Assembly (NCBI RefSeq): GCF_004346865.1
Contig: NZ_SMGR01000001.1
Span: 1,178,001-1,242,000, forward strand
Direction: 5' to 3'
DNA length: 64,000 nt
From: Shimia isoporae
Lineage (GTDB): Bacteria > Pseudomonadota > Alphaproteobacteria > Rhodobacterales > Rhodobacteraceae
Made by a program: the position numbers and the translations under genes. Below, piece after piece: positions 8,938-15,910 of this stretch; position 1 is the first letter of the stretch; the number at the start of each line of letters is the position of its first letter. Under the pieces are notes generated by a model. That model did no database searches and had not been told where the DNA came from. It saw only the letters and a list, made by a program, of their open reading frames with translations.

Positions 8938-9996
8938 ATGGCAAATTACAGTTTTTGGGCTCTTGGCGAGTCCCATGTTTCGGTGTCCGGCGGAGAGCAG
9001 CTGGATGGAGTCACGCAGGGCGATGGATCTCACCTTGTGGGGGAGACGATCACGCTGAACGCCAGCGCGTGGGAGCAAATTCACGTAAGCGACGGCGGCA
9101 GTGACAGCAATTTCGACGACAACGACGGCAATCAGAGGCTCGACGGAACGCAAACCTTCGATGGCGTCAGCTATTCCAACAACACACGGATCGAAGCCGA
9201 ATACGAGTTTGTGCTGCAGGACCCCAATACCGGCCTGACGTATCGGGTCCTGTCTGTGAATTTTCGCAACTCGTCGCCAGCCTACGGCACGATCGAGGGC
9301 TTGGCGTTTGTCGACGAATTCCCACCGGTTGGTGTCGCGCTCAACGTCATTTCTGCTCAGGAGGGACCTTCGGGTGGGTCGGCTGTTGAACAAAGCACAA
9401 TCGCAGCACCGCCATGTTTTACGCCGGGAACCCGTATCCGCATGAAGCGTGGAGAAAAGCCGGTCGAAGAGATACAGGTCGGTGATGAAGTCATGACACT
9501 GGATCGCGGACCGCAGACAGTGCGTTGGGTCGGCCATGTGAGCGTGTCAGAAGATGTGCTTCGGACGCGACCCGAATACCGGCCTATCCTCATCCGCAAA
9601 GGCGCACTTGGTGTGATGATGCCGGAGCGGGACATGATGGTTTCGCCTCAGCATCGAATTTTGCTGGGTGGCTGGCGGGCCGAGTTGATTTGCGGTGAGC
9701 CGCAGGTGCTGGCAGCGGCTGCACATCTTGTGGACGGCGAGGGAGTTCGCGTGGCTGAAGGTTTGCGCGCTGTCACCTATATTCATCTGCAGCTGGACCA
9801 ACACGAAATCTTGCTCTCTGATGGGGTGCCGAGCGAAAGTTTGAACCCTGGTGAGGTCGCGATGTCGTCCTTGCCCGACGAGTCAAAGGCCGAGTTGCGT
9901 GCCCTGTTTCCGGAACTTGAGGCTGGCCCCGAGCGTGCTCCGGCCCGCCCGTTGGCGTATCGGCGTGAAGTCGAGGCCATTCTTGCGGTAGGGTAA
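8938..9996 (+). CDS. Hint-domain protein
   Basis: 352 residues with no evident signal peptide. The N-terminal half (1-155) is acidic and repeat-free (for example SDGGSDSNFDDNDGNQ), like calcium-binding extracellular segments. From about residue 160 comes a Hint (hedgehog/intein) module: PPCFTPGTRIRM with the splice-site-type Cys, VEEIQVGDEVMTLD, TVRWVGH, and the block MMVSPQHRILL, followed by YIHLQLDQHEILLSDG. Proteins of this type are abundant in Rhodobacteraceae and are thought to self-process and be secreted by type I systems, though no RTX repeats are visible here. It ends 74 bases before tRNA-Leu. Confidence 0.82.
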   Translation: MANYSFWALGESHVSVSGGEQLDGVTQGDGSHLVGETITLNASAWEQIHVSDGGSDSNFDDNDGNQRLDGTQTFDGVSYSNNTRIEAEYEFVLQDPNTGLTYRVLSVNFRNSSPAYGTIEGLAFVDEFPPVGVALNVISAQEGPSGGSAVEQSTIAAPPCFTPGTRIRMKRGEKPVEEIQVGDEVMTLDRGPQTVRWVGHVSVSEDVLRTRPEYRPILIRKGALGVMMPERDMMVSPQHRILLGGWRAELICGEPQVLAAAAHLVDGEGVRVAEGLRAVTYIHLQLDQHEILLSDGVPSESLNPGEVAMSSLPDESKAELRALFPELEAGPERAPARPLAYRREVEAILAVG

Positions 9997-10070
9997 TCGC
10001 AAAGAAATGCGCGTTGCGATATTTTTCCTCTCGCATCCCTGAAAAAGCTTTGCTAAGAGGCGCGCTACGT

Positions 10071-10155
10071 GCGGGTGTGGCGAAATTGGTAGACGCACCA
10101 GATTTAGGTTCTGGCGCCGCGAGGCGTGGGGGTTCAAGTCCCTCCACCCGCACCA
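10071..10155 (+). tRNA. tRNA-Leu (anticodon TAG)
   Basis: 85 bases including an encoded CCA. The acceptor stem GCGGGTG pairs with CACCCGC (10145-10151). The anticodon stem CCAGA/TCTGG encloses the loop TTTAGGT with anticodon TAG at 10105-10107. A long variable arm (class II) and the T-loop GTTCAAGTC are present. Its 3' end is the integration site of the island that follows, and the tRNA stays intact after integration. Confidence 0.97.
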
Positions 10156-10157
10156 CT
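10142..10157 (+). repeat. attL core, 16 bp
   Basis: CTCCACCCGCACCACT, covering the acceptor end and CCA of tRNA-Leu plus two bases. Identical to 19845-19860; partial similarity (GTTC...GTC) continues upstream of both copies, as expected for the tRNA T-arm. Confidence 0.85.
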
Positions 10158-10198
10158 ACATCATTGAAAAAAATGAAAAAACGTGATGGGTGGGGTTT

Positions 10199-10222
10199 TG
10201 GCCCCCACTTTGGTCCCCACTT
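10199..10222 (+). repeat. 24-bp end repeat, left copy
   Basis: Identical over 24 bases to 19717-19740. It contains two CCCCACTT boxes 12 bases apart. Its position, 42 bases inside attL, fits an arm-type integrase binding site; it could instead be a scrap of an integrase 5' end, because the right copy overlaps the integrase start. Confidence 0.7.
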
Positions 10223-10229
10223 CTATTTT

Positions 10230-10350
10230 AGCTTCATGGGTGTGGACAGAGTCGATTTGCGCGACGGCGTAGACTGGGTGCGCACCTTCAAACGGGCGAA
10301 ACTTCTCGAGCACGCCGGACTTCACCATCCGCTAAAAGGTGTCGCGGCCA
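10230..10350 (-). pseudogene. Remnant of an excisionase-like HTH gene
   Basis: On the minus strand, the frame starting with ATG at 10328 reads MVKSGVLEKFRP, then HPVYAVAQID, the recognition-wing pattern of AlpA/excisionase-type winged helix proteins. Just upstream the same frame has stop codons (DTF, TAG, RM), and the likely first helix continues in another frame. It therefore looks like a broken excisionase beside attL. The family match is from pattern memory and is weak. Confidence 0.3.
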
Positions 10351-10564
10351 AATGGCTAGCGCGCCCACCTTAAGAGCGGACTGCCAGGCGCAGGTCCGCT
10401 GCCAACCATTGCGGCCAGAGAAGACCGCGGGAACGCCATTAAAGACTAGACCGAAGAGAATTACCATTGCGGCAGCGCCACGCAGTAACGTATCATGGAA
10501 GCACAAAATGCTTTGGCTGACGCGCAGAACTTGGACTTAAACAAGCTACACAAAACCTTCCGCT

Positions 10565-10603
10565 GGAAGAAATAAAACCGTTTTTGGAAGTTTTATTTCT
10601 TCC
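10565..10603. repeat. Perfect 14-bp inverted repeat
   Basis: GGAAGAAATAAAAC (10565-10578) and its exact complement (10590-10603) enclose 11 bases. The repeat sits in the otherwise gene-free stretch 10351-10745. No T-run follows on either strand, so a simple terminator is less likely than an operator, origin-type or processing site. Confidence 0.6.
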
Positions 10604-10745
10604 GAAAACCGCGCCGCTGAAAGGAAAAGAGAAGAAATCAAAAGAAAGAGATACAGGCTTGCGCGGACGTTTTTGCAGGGGATTGGTCTGCAAAACAGCG
10701 CAGTGCCTGAGGATAAGTCGCGATTGCTGAGAAAAGCGCAGGCAC

Positions 10746-11162
10746 ATGGAAGGTCAGGCACTGAAAGACGGCAAAGACCGTGTGAGAGACTTGTTGATCA
10801 AACCGCTGCTGGAACTGGGCATGGTTCGCAAGCGCAATGTGAGTGAGAGCAAACACCAAGCGTTTCTGGATGGCCCGATGGCGCGGCTGGCCTATATGAA
10901 GGCCGACCGGTTGGAAGCGCTGCGCGAAACCGTCGCCAACTGTGCAACCGGCGCGCACAAAAATTGCTGGTCGTCCGAAGTCTCCATCGCCAATTGGGCG
11001 CGCGCTCTTTAGGTGCCGCCATCCAGCGAAAGCAGGCTGGTGCGGTCTTATCTGCAATCCGCTTTGCGAGCGGTGCTGGACCGGATGATGGGGCCAGCCA
11101 TCCGAGCAAACCAGCTGGCGATCACCTATGGCGAGGGTCACACCAATCTAATCTTTGGGTGA
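10746..11162 (+). pseudogene. Island gene interrupted by an in-frame amber codon
   Basis: An open frame of 88 codons ends in TAG at 11010-11012 and continues in the same frame for 49 more codons to TGA at 11160-11162. Part 1 (MEGQALKDGKDRVRDLLIKP, then MARLAYMKADRLEALRETVA) and the start of part 2 (VPPSSESRLVRSYLQSA) read as one continuous helical protein, so the TAG probably replaced CAG. A GTG directly follows the TAG and could restart translation. From 11052 on, the sequence is a copy of the 3' end of the gene remnant at 11928-12200, so the tail is chimeric. Function unknown. Confidence 0.6.
11052..11162 (+). repeat. 111-bp repeat, copy 1
   Basis: Similar to 12090-12200 with the same reading frame and stop. 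Both encode LQSALRAVLDRMMGPAIRAN and then end in IFG. The repeats lie on either side of the minus-strand membrane-protein gene 11268-11888. Confidence 0.85.
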
Positions 11163-11267
11163 GTTGGAATTTCGTGGGCGAGGCGAGGAACGGAAGAAGT
11201 GTCTCCACCAGCTCATCTTCTCACCCAATTAGGTCACAACGCGCGCGGGGAATTGGTGGCTTTCCCA

Positions 11268-11888
11268 TTACAGCCAATCAAGCAAATAGGCGAGTTTTTC
11301 GATTGTCGGGAAGACTAACGCTACAAAGAAAACTAGAAGCGGAGCCACCAAGTTTACTGCAACGAACTCGGCGTCCTGAGTCCAATTCACCCAGCGGGTC
11401 TTTTTATCGATCACCGCTTGGACAATTTTTCTAGATCCCGTTTCAAGCCGATAAGGCAGACCCTCAAACTCCTGTGTCATGGAGTTCAGTAGGTTCCGTT
11501 CGGATTCAGTAAGAGTCGCGAACGGACTGCCGCTGCGAACTTGATCGATTAGCTCCCTCAGTTCTTTTTGAGTAACTTCGTTTATCTCTATGGATATTAG
11601 CTTGGAAATTTCTTTCGCTTTGCGTGAAATCGTGTCGAGCCTGTCCGACTGAATTGCAGTGACGGTAAATGGGACCGCGCGAAAGATAAAAATGACAAAG
11701 AAGTAGAGGCAAGCCGCCTGCGCCGCGAAGATCAGTTTTTCAGCGTCTACTGCTAGCTTTAGCTTAAACACTTCGATGTGGTCGGATTGAAACGTCAGCG
11801 CCTGAACCACAATCAACGCAACTGAGGAAGCCATAAAGGCGCGTTTGGTTTTTTCAAAATCACTATGGTCTGAGAGAAGTTCTTTCAT
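11268..11888 (-). CDS. Island membrane protein of unknown function
   Basis: 206 residues from the ATG at 11888, chosen because AAGGA lies just upstream; longer frames run into the repeat. Two membrane segments near the N-terminus (about 15-35 and 52-80), then a long charged helical cytoplasmic part (about 81-170, with TQKELRELIDQVRSGSPFATL), then a C-terminal membrane segment (VAVNLVAPLLVFFVALVFP). It opposes the plus-strand phage genes and lies between two copies of a 111-bp repeat, so it looks like inserted cargo. I recognise no family; superinfection exclusion is one possibility. Confidence 0.6.
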   Translation of the reverse strand: MKELLSDHSDFEKTKRAFMASSVALIVVQALTFQSDHIEVFKLKLAVDAEKLIFAAQAACLYFFVIFIFRAVPFTVTAIQSDRLDTISRKAKEISKLISIEINEVTQKELRELIDQVRSGSPFATLTESERNLLNSMTQEFEGLPYRLETGSRKIVQAVIDKKTRWVNWTQDAEFVAVNLVAPLLVFFVALVFPTIEKLAYLLDWL

Positions 11889-11927
11889 CGATTGGTCCTT
11901 GAATTTTCTTCCGAGGACTAAACGGTA

Positions 11928-12200
11928 AGGGCCAAGGCAAATCAACCTACAGCAATAGCGGAGAGGCAGCCGACCTGGCGGACCTGGGCAGCCATGCAGC
12001 TGGTCGACATCGTTTGTCTGGAAGACGGCACCTTGTCCGATGTGCTGCGCCAACACGGCTGGACGAAGAACGCAAAGTTGATCGCGGATCTGCAATCCGC
12101 ATTGCGCGCGGTGCTGGACCGGATGATGGGGCCAGCCATCCGCGCAAACCAGCGCGCGATCACCTTTAGTGAAGGCCGCACCAACCCGATCTTTGGGTGA
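11928..12200 (+). pseudogene. 5'-truncated island gene remnant
   Basis: The frame is open from 11928, after a TAA, to TGA at 12198-12200. It has no plausible start until an internal ATG at 11994, which would leave 68 residues. The translation AKANQPTAIAERQPTWRTWA, then LEDGTLSDVLRQHGWTKNAK, reads like the C-terminal part of a longer protein whose 5' end was replaced. The last 111 bases are repeated at 11052-11162. Function unknown. Confidence 0.5.
12090..12200 (+). repeat. 111-bp repeat, copy 2
   Basis: Partner of 11052-11162. The upstream coding context here (SDVLRQHGWTKNAK) looks like the original one; copy 1 appears grafted onto another gene. Confidence 0.85.
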
Positions 12201-12210
12201 TCAATTGGCG

Positions 12211-12771
12211 TCAATAGTCGAGGACTTGTTCTGAAAAGCCAGTGCCTAAAAGCGCTCCTACGCATTTCAGTACCTTGGTGTCCTCGCCATCCATGAAGTA
12301 TTCAATGACGGAGATCTGAAACTTCTTATCTAGCCCCTTCAGGCTTTCCGTTCCAACTTCGGACGACCCGGTCGTATAGCCTATGTGGGTAAAGAGAGAG
12401 GACCACCTTGAGTATTCTCCGACTCCTAATTCGCCACTTGCAGGCCAGACGCCTCCATCAAGGCGCAATTGAACCAATTTGTCGTCGCAGAGAGACGCGG
12501 CTTCTTCTCTTGAGCGATCCGTTTCTGAAACTAGCGCTCGCGCCGCAAACACCCCAATGGTATTCGTCTCAAAAAAAAAGTTGGTCGAGTAATGATATTT
12601 GTCGCCGTCCTTTTGGGACTCCTGCAAGCGTTGCTGGAGTCTAACCAATCCCAAATCAAGTAGAGAAGCAGGTTCCGTCATTAAGTGTTTGGTGATGTCG
12701 TCTGGCCCTGCGCTGACTGGCGTTCCAAGCGTCAAAGCGGCAGCGGTGATCGATGCAATAGCGGATTTCAT
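12211..12771 (-). CDS. Exported island protein, paralogue A
   Basis: 186 residues from the ATG at 12771, which has an AAGGGCG ribosome site; another ATG at 12789 lacks one. Signal peptide MKSAIASITAAALTLGTPVSA, then GPDDITKHLMTEPASLLDLG. Two cysteines (AASLCDDK and LKCVGAL) may form a periplasmic disulfide. It is related to the next upstream gene: both share the signal, the GPD-x-x-T-[KR]-HLM motif, LFTHIGY/LFSHTGF and a Cys near the C-terminus. The stop lies just after the 12090-12200 repeat. No family recognised. Confidence 0.65.
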   Translation of the reverse strand: MKSAIASITAAALTLGTPVSAGPDDITKHLMTEPASLLDLGLVRLQQRLQESQKDGDKYHYSTNFFFETNTIGVFAARALVSETDRSREEAASLCDDKLVQLRLDGGVWPASGELGVGEYSRWSSLFTHIGYTTGSSEVGTESLKGLDKKFQISVIEYFMDGEDTKVLKCVGALLGTGFSEQVLDY

Positions 12772-12806
12772 GATGTCGCCCTTATTCATTTTCGGGTTAG
12801 CCTCAG

Positions 12807-13331
12807 TTACTCAGTGAAGCTTACGCTTGTGCCAGCGAGTTTGGCAGAGCAGTGCAGCACCCCTCCACTAAAATAGGTGCTAGTGCCAATGGTGATCTTT
12901 TTATCGAGGTCAGCAAGGCGCGTGTGTTGCTCGGTTATGCCACCGTTCACAAAACCTGTATGGCTGAACAGCCCTGCGTAGATGCTGTGTTTCATGCTCT
13001 GGTATAGGTTTCCATCGGGATCATAGCCTGCATTGTTGCGGACTAGGCCAATGGCTCGGCGGCATTCGGCCTTGTGATTTTCTAAGTTTTTGCCTTTGGA
13101 GGATTGAATGAGTTCTATTTCAATTTGGTTGGTGTCCCAGTCGTAGGAAGCAGTCGCCCAAAACGATCCGAGGTCCATCTTGTCCAATCTGTTTGTCAAG
13201 CGGTACACTCCCCAGTCCAGCAAGGTCACATACTCATTCATCAAATGCCTTGTCGTCTCGTCTGGTCCAGCATTTGCTGGCGCTCCGAGCGTCAATGCGG
13301 CGGCGGTGATCACGGCGATTGCGGGTTTCAT
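12807..13331 (-). CDS. Exported island protein, paralogue B
   Basis: 174 residues. Signal peptide MKPAIAVITAAALTLGAPANA, then GPDETTRHLMNEYVTLLDWG. Cysteines in KAECRRAIG and LHCSAKLAG match those of paralogue A in order and spacing. The pair arose by tandem duplication and then diverged; the gap between them is 35 bases and both are minus strand, so they are probably co-transcribed. The conserved start of the mature protein suggests a shared partner or target in the periplasm. Function unknown. Confidence 0.65.
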   Translation of the reverse strand: MKPAIAVITAAALTLGAPANAGPDETTRHLMNEYVTLLDWGVYRLTNRLDKMDLGSFWATASYDWDTNQIEIELIQSSKGKNLENHKAECRRAIGLVRNNAGYDPDGNLYQSMKHSIYAGLFSHTGFVNGGITEQHTRLADLDKKITIGTSTYFSGGVLHCSAKLAGTSVSFTE

Positions 13332-13545
13332 GGCGGATGATCCTGTATTGAATTCAGGCTTTGGCTACAGGATTTTGGTTAACGGATATTCAACACGCAA
13401 TGACTGGTTATTTAATTATGAAAACAAAGACTTATGAGAAAGTTGTTGACGCTTAATCCACCGGCATCTTATCACTTGTGCATCATCTACAAGAGCGCCC
13501 ACCGGAAACGGTCGGGCGCTTTTGCTTTGGCGGCGGGGTCATGAC

Positions 13546-13905
13546 ATGGCGAGTGAGTCCTACCATCACCTTTACAACAAGGCGGCGTGGCGAAGTGGGT
13601 TGCGGCCAGCGCACCTTCTGAAGGAGCCGGTCTGTCGGGCTTGTGCGCGGCGCGGCATCATCAATGTCGGGTCGCTTACGGCATCGGGCGCAAAGCAAAC
13701 CAACCCGCGCCGCTGTTACCTGGCGGTTGACCATATCATCCCGCATCGCGGCGATCTGGAATTGTTCTTTGATCCTGAAAACCTCCAGACACTTTGCCCT
13801 GATGATCACGACCAAAACAAACAGCGTCTGGAAGTGCGCGGCTATTCCGAAGAGCGCGGCGCAGACGGCTGGCCGATTGATCCGCAGCATCCGGCAAACC
13901 GCTGA
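13546..13905 (+). CDS. HNH endonuclease, phage packaging type
   Basis: 119 residues from the ATG at 13546, behind GGCGGGG. The N-terminal YHHLYNKAAWRSGLRPAHLL motif, two CxxC pairs (PVCRACARRG and the later LCPDDHD) and the HNH core LAVDHIIPHRGDLELFFDPENLQTLC mark the small HNH nucleases found next to phage terminases; in phage HK97 such a protein helps terminase cleavage. Histidine and asparagine of the motif are intact. The small ORF that follows at 14029 may be what remains of the terminase genes. Confidence 0.8.
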   Translation: MASESYHHLYNKAAWRSGLRPAHLLKEPVCRACARRGIINVGSLTASGAKQTNPRRCYLAVDHIIPHRGDLELFFDPENLQTLCPDDHDQNKQRLEVRGYSEERGADGWPIDPQHPANR

Positions 13906-14028
13906 TCTGAAAAGGGAGGGGGGAGGGTTCAAGAAATCCCGCCCAAGCATGAAACCGGAGGGGGAACCTTTCTGTGTGCAAAGTCGGAATTGAATAGAGA
14001 AAGCCACATCTGAGAGGGTTTTGAGATC

Positions 14029-14157
14029 ATGGCAAGGGGGCGCAAACCGAAGGAAGAAAAGGTGGTGCCTCTGACCGAAGCGGGCATCGAGCTGTATATT
14101 CTGGATGAGCGGGTGCGAGCCCGGCTGGATGACCTGCGGCCAAGGCGCTGGCGATAG
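14029..14157 (+). pseudogene. Possible small-terminase stub (42 codons)
   Basis: The frame MARGRKPKEEKVVPLTEAG begins like P27-type small terminase subunits (ARGRKPK start) and stops after 42 codons at TAG. It lies 123 bases behind the HNH nuclease gene, where a small terminase normally sits. About 200 bases after it hold nothing recognisable. It may be a remnant of the packaging module or a genuine short gene. Confidence 0.35.
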
Positions 14158-14397
14158 GGCTTTGCGACTAAGAGCAACCAGCTTGAAATTCAAATTTCCG
14201 CCCGCAGGCCAGTCGTGTGGCGTTGTCTGCACAAGTCGATACTGACTGGTTCGACATAAACGGTCACAGCATTGATTTTTTACTACTAAACAAGGGGATG
14301 CTATTCCGCGTCTGGCGCTTGATTGTGACAATATCCACTCCGATAAGATTCGTGCGCCGTGCGTGATCTGTTTGACACGGGCCTTGCCTGTGCCGTT

Positions 14398-14569
14398 GGT
14401 TGTGCTGGCTGTGCCGGACAAACCGCTTTTTCCAGCATCTTGCGCAAGCAATGCCGCAGTCGCACGCTATCTGGCCCGCTCCGAAGAATGGATGGATGCC
14501 GCGCTTTGTCAGATCAGCCTGATGGCGGGCACCGTTTGCACGCTGACAGGCTTAGGGTGTCAACTCTGA
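14398..14569 (+). pseudogene. Fragment of the spanin-like lipoprotein gene
   Basis: Encodes VVLAVPDKPLFPA, then ARYLARSEEWMDAALCQI and VCTLTGLGC, clearly homologous to residues about 30-90 of the intact lipoprotein at 15471-15746 but lacking its signal peptide and lipobox. It is a second, partial copy on the far side of the membrane-protein gene 14593-15195. Confidence 0.6.
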
Positions 14570-14588
14570 CATTAGTTTAGCACTAGGT

Positions 14589-14601
14589 TAGATCACTTTC
14601 G
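14589..14601 (+). repeat. 13-bp direct repeat, left
   Basis: TAGATCACTTTCG, identical to 15231-15243. It overlaps the last codons and stop of the membrane-protein gene; the pair brackets that gene. Confidence 0.7.
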
Positions 14602-15195
14602 ATAGTCATGGTTTTTCCAATTCGCAAATTGGTTCGCCGACCAAGAACTCATATTGCTGGCTGCGCTTGAAACCACTGGCTTTGCTTTGTTTATTTTGGG
14701 GGCCGAAAACTCGAAGATTGTTGCCAGCCCCTTAAAAAGGAAGAAGGCACTCACGCCTATCACAAAACCAGCGACCTCAAACATCGGTAGAAGCAGGGAG
14801 GCTGGCGGGCCGTTATAAGAATAAATGGAGCCCGGAGCCGTGTAGGTCTGTGGAAAAGTAACATAGGCGAGATCAATAAAGGTCACACATAGAAGGCCCG
14901 AACCGATGACACCACATAGCCACATCGTCCGAATAGTCTTCGCGGTTCCCTCGTTGGGCCATTGTGAGCCGCGCAGCATCGCCAAGCGATATCTGATGTA
15001 GCGCGTTGCTTCAGCTGGAAACAGGTGAAAAAAATACAGGGCGGCTCCAACGGGAAAACCTGCAATCGGCGCAAGAATGAGTTCGGCAGTCGGATCAAAC
15101 TGGGCTGGCACAGGAACCAGGAAAATTACCAAGCTGTTGACGCTAAGGAAGATGAAGCCCCATTTGAGCGCTTGCATCGAAGTAAATTTAGACAT
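14593..15195 (-). CDS. Four-helix island membrane protein
   Basis: 200 residues with four hydrophobic segments: about 9-30 (WGFIFLSVNSLVIFLVPV), 38-60, 90-115 (WLCGVIGSGLLCVTFIDLA) and 133-160 (EVAGFVIGVSAFFLFKGL). The C-terminal tail is hydrophilic and Asn/Ser-rich. No family is recognised. It is on the minus strand, between a fragment and the complete copy of a plus-strand spanin-like gene, and is bracketed by a 13-bp direct repeat. Both facts suggest it was inserted as cargo. A membrane exclusion role is inference only. Confidence 0.6.
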   Translation of the reverse strand: MSKFTSMQALKWGFIFLSVNSLVIFLVPVPAQFDPTAELILAPIAGFPVGAALYFFHLFPAEATRYIRYRLAMLRGSQWPNEGTAKTIRTMWLCGVIGSGLLCVTFIDLAYVTFPQTYTAPGSIYSYNGPPASLLLPMFEVAGFVIGVSAFFLFKGLATIFEFSAPKINKAKPVVSSAASNMSSWSANQFANWKNHDYRK

Positions 15196-15230
15196 CGTAA
15201 TTAGTCCCGTTTGCTAGATTAGTGGGCTGG

Positions 15231-15243
15231 TAGATCACTTTCG
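15231..15243 (+). repeat. 13-bp direct repeat, right
   Basis: TAGATCACTTTCG, partner of 14589-14601, lying just upstream of the start of the membrane-protein gene. Confidence 0.7.
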
Positions 15244-15391
15244 CTGAACAGTTATAGTTTCCGAAAAATATTTCAATAAATGAAATAAAATAGTTTGGCA
15301 ACGGTAGGTGGAAAGTCGCTTTCTGAATTCTACACAGTGCCTCGCAATGCGTAGACGGTTCCAATGCGCGCCTGATCCGAAAGGCCATCCA

Positions 15392-15553
15392 ATGAAAAAG
15401 GCAATGATTTCATACTCTTTTTCGCGCGAGCTGGCGGAAGCTTTCCGGTCAATCACAAAGGATCTTGCAGATGTCACCGACCCTGAAACCTGTCGCAGCC
15501 CTGCTGTCGATCACGCTTTTGATCTCCTGCGGCGACACCGCGCCAAAGATTGA
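15392..15553 (+). CDS. Short ORF overlapping the spanin-like gene
   Basis: 53 codons (MKKAMISYSFSRELAEAFRS start) overlapping the first 83 bases of the lipoprotein gene in another frame. The nested arrangement recalls Rz/Rz1 spanin pairs, but this ORF shows no clear membrane anchor and may be a 5'-truncated remnant or chance. No ribosome site is clear. Confidence 0.25.
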   Translation: MKKAMISYSFSRELAEAFRSITKDLADVTDPETCRSPAVDHAFDLLRRHRAKD

Positions 15554-15746
15554 AGTGCCGCCCGATGTGCTGGCTGTGCCGGACAAACCGCTTTTGCCGG
15601 AAGCTGGCGCAGGCAATGCCGAAGCCGCGCGTTATCTGGTCCGCACCGAAGAATGGATGGATGCCGCCAGCGATCAGATCGCCACGCTGGCCGCGATTGT
15701 ATGTACTCTGACCGGGCAGGGTTGTCCGGGCCAGGGCGCCAATTAG
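15471..15746 (+). CDS. Small spanin-like (Rz1-type) lipoprotein
   Basis: 91 residues from the ATG at 15471. A lipoprotein signal (LSITLLISCGDT) gives Cys at about 20, followed by a proline-bearing stretch (VPPDVLAVPDKPLLPEAG), as in outer-membrane spanins of phage lysis cassettes. The C-terminal part has two Cys (IVCTLTGQGCPG). Phage o-spanins act in outer membrane disruption. The assignment rests on size, lipobox, proline content and phage context. A partial copy lies at 14398-14569. Its 3' end overlaps the convergent 55-residue gene by 4 bases. Confidence 0.6.
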   Translation: MSPTLKPVAALLSITLLISCGDTAPKIEVPPDVLAVPDKPLLPEAGAGNAEAARYLVRTEEWMDAASDQIATLAAIVCTLTGQGCPGQGAN

Positions 15747-15910
15747 TCCTTGCTTTGAAATATTCTGCCGAATGCCCATCCACTGACCACAGCGAGAAAG
15801 CCCGATCCCGCGCCGGCTAGAAAACCCCCGTCACAAAATTGAGAAGCAGTGGCGATGGCAAAGCCAACACAAAGAGTGCCGGATGCGACGAGTAGGAGAA
15901 AACGAGGCAT
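15743..15910 (-). CDS. 55-residue two-helix membrane protein, holin-like
   Basis: ATG at 15910 with a strong AAAGGA site six bases upstream; stop at 15743. Two hydrophobic segments (PRFLLLVASGTLCVGFAIA and GFLAGAGSGFLAVVSGWAFG) are separated by a short polar turn, and the tail ends FQSKD. Size and topology fit small class II holins or holin-like proteins, and it abuts the spanin-like gene, though on the opposite strand. Other small membrane proteins are possible. Confidence 0.5.
   Translation of the reverse strand: MPRFLLLVASGTLCVGFAIATASQFCDGGFLAGAGSGFLAVVSGWAFGRIFQSKD

Noticed and set aside
10288-10506. A 72-codon minus-strand frame with a hydrophobic start
   Set aside because: It overlaps the excisionase-like remnant in another frame, lacks a ribosome site and shows no homology; treated as chance.
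13483-14451. A 322-codon minus-strand frame opposite the HNH gene
   Set aside because: Overlaps the clear HNH gene and shows no domain; composition is that of an antisense frame.
14589-15243. Reading the 13-bp direct repeats as a transposon target duplication
   Set aside because: No transposase and no terminal inverted repeats lie between them; recombination-mediated insertion is the more cautious reading.
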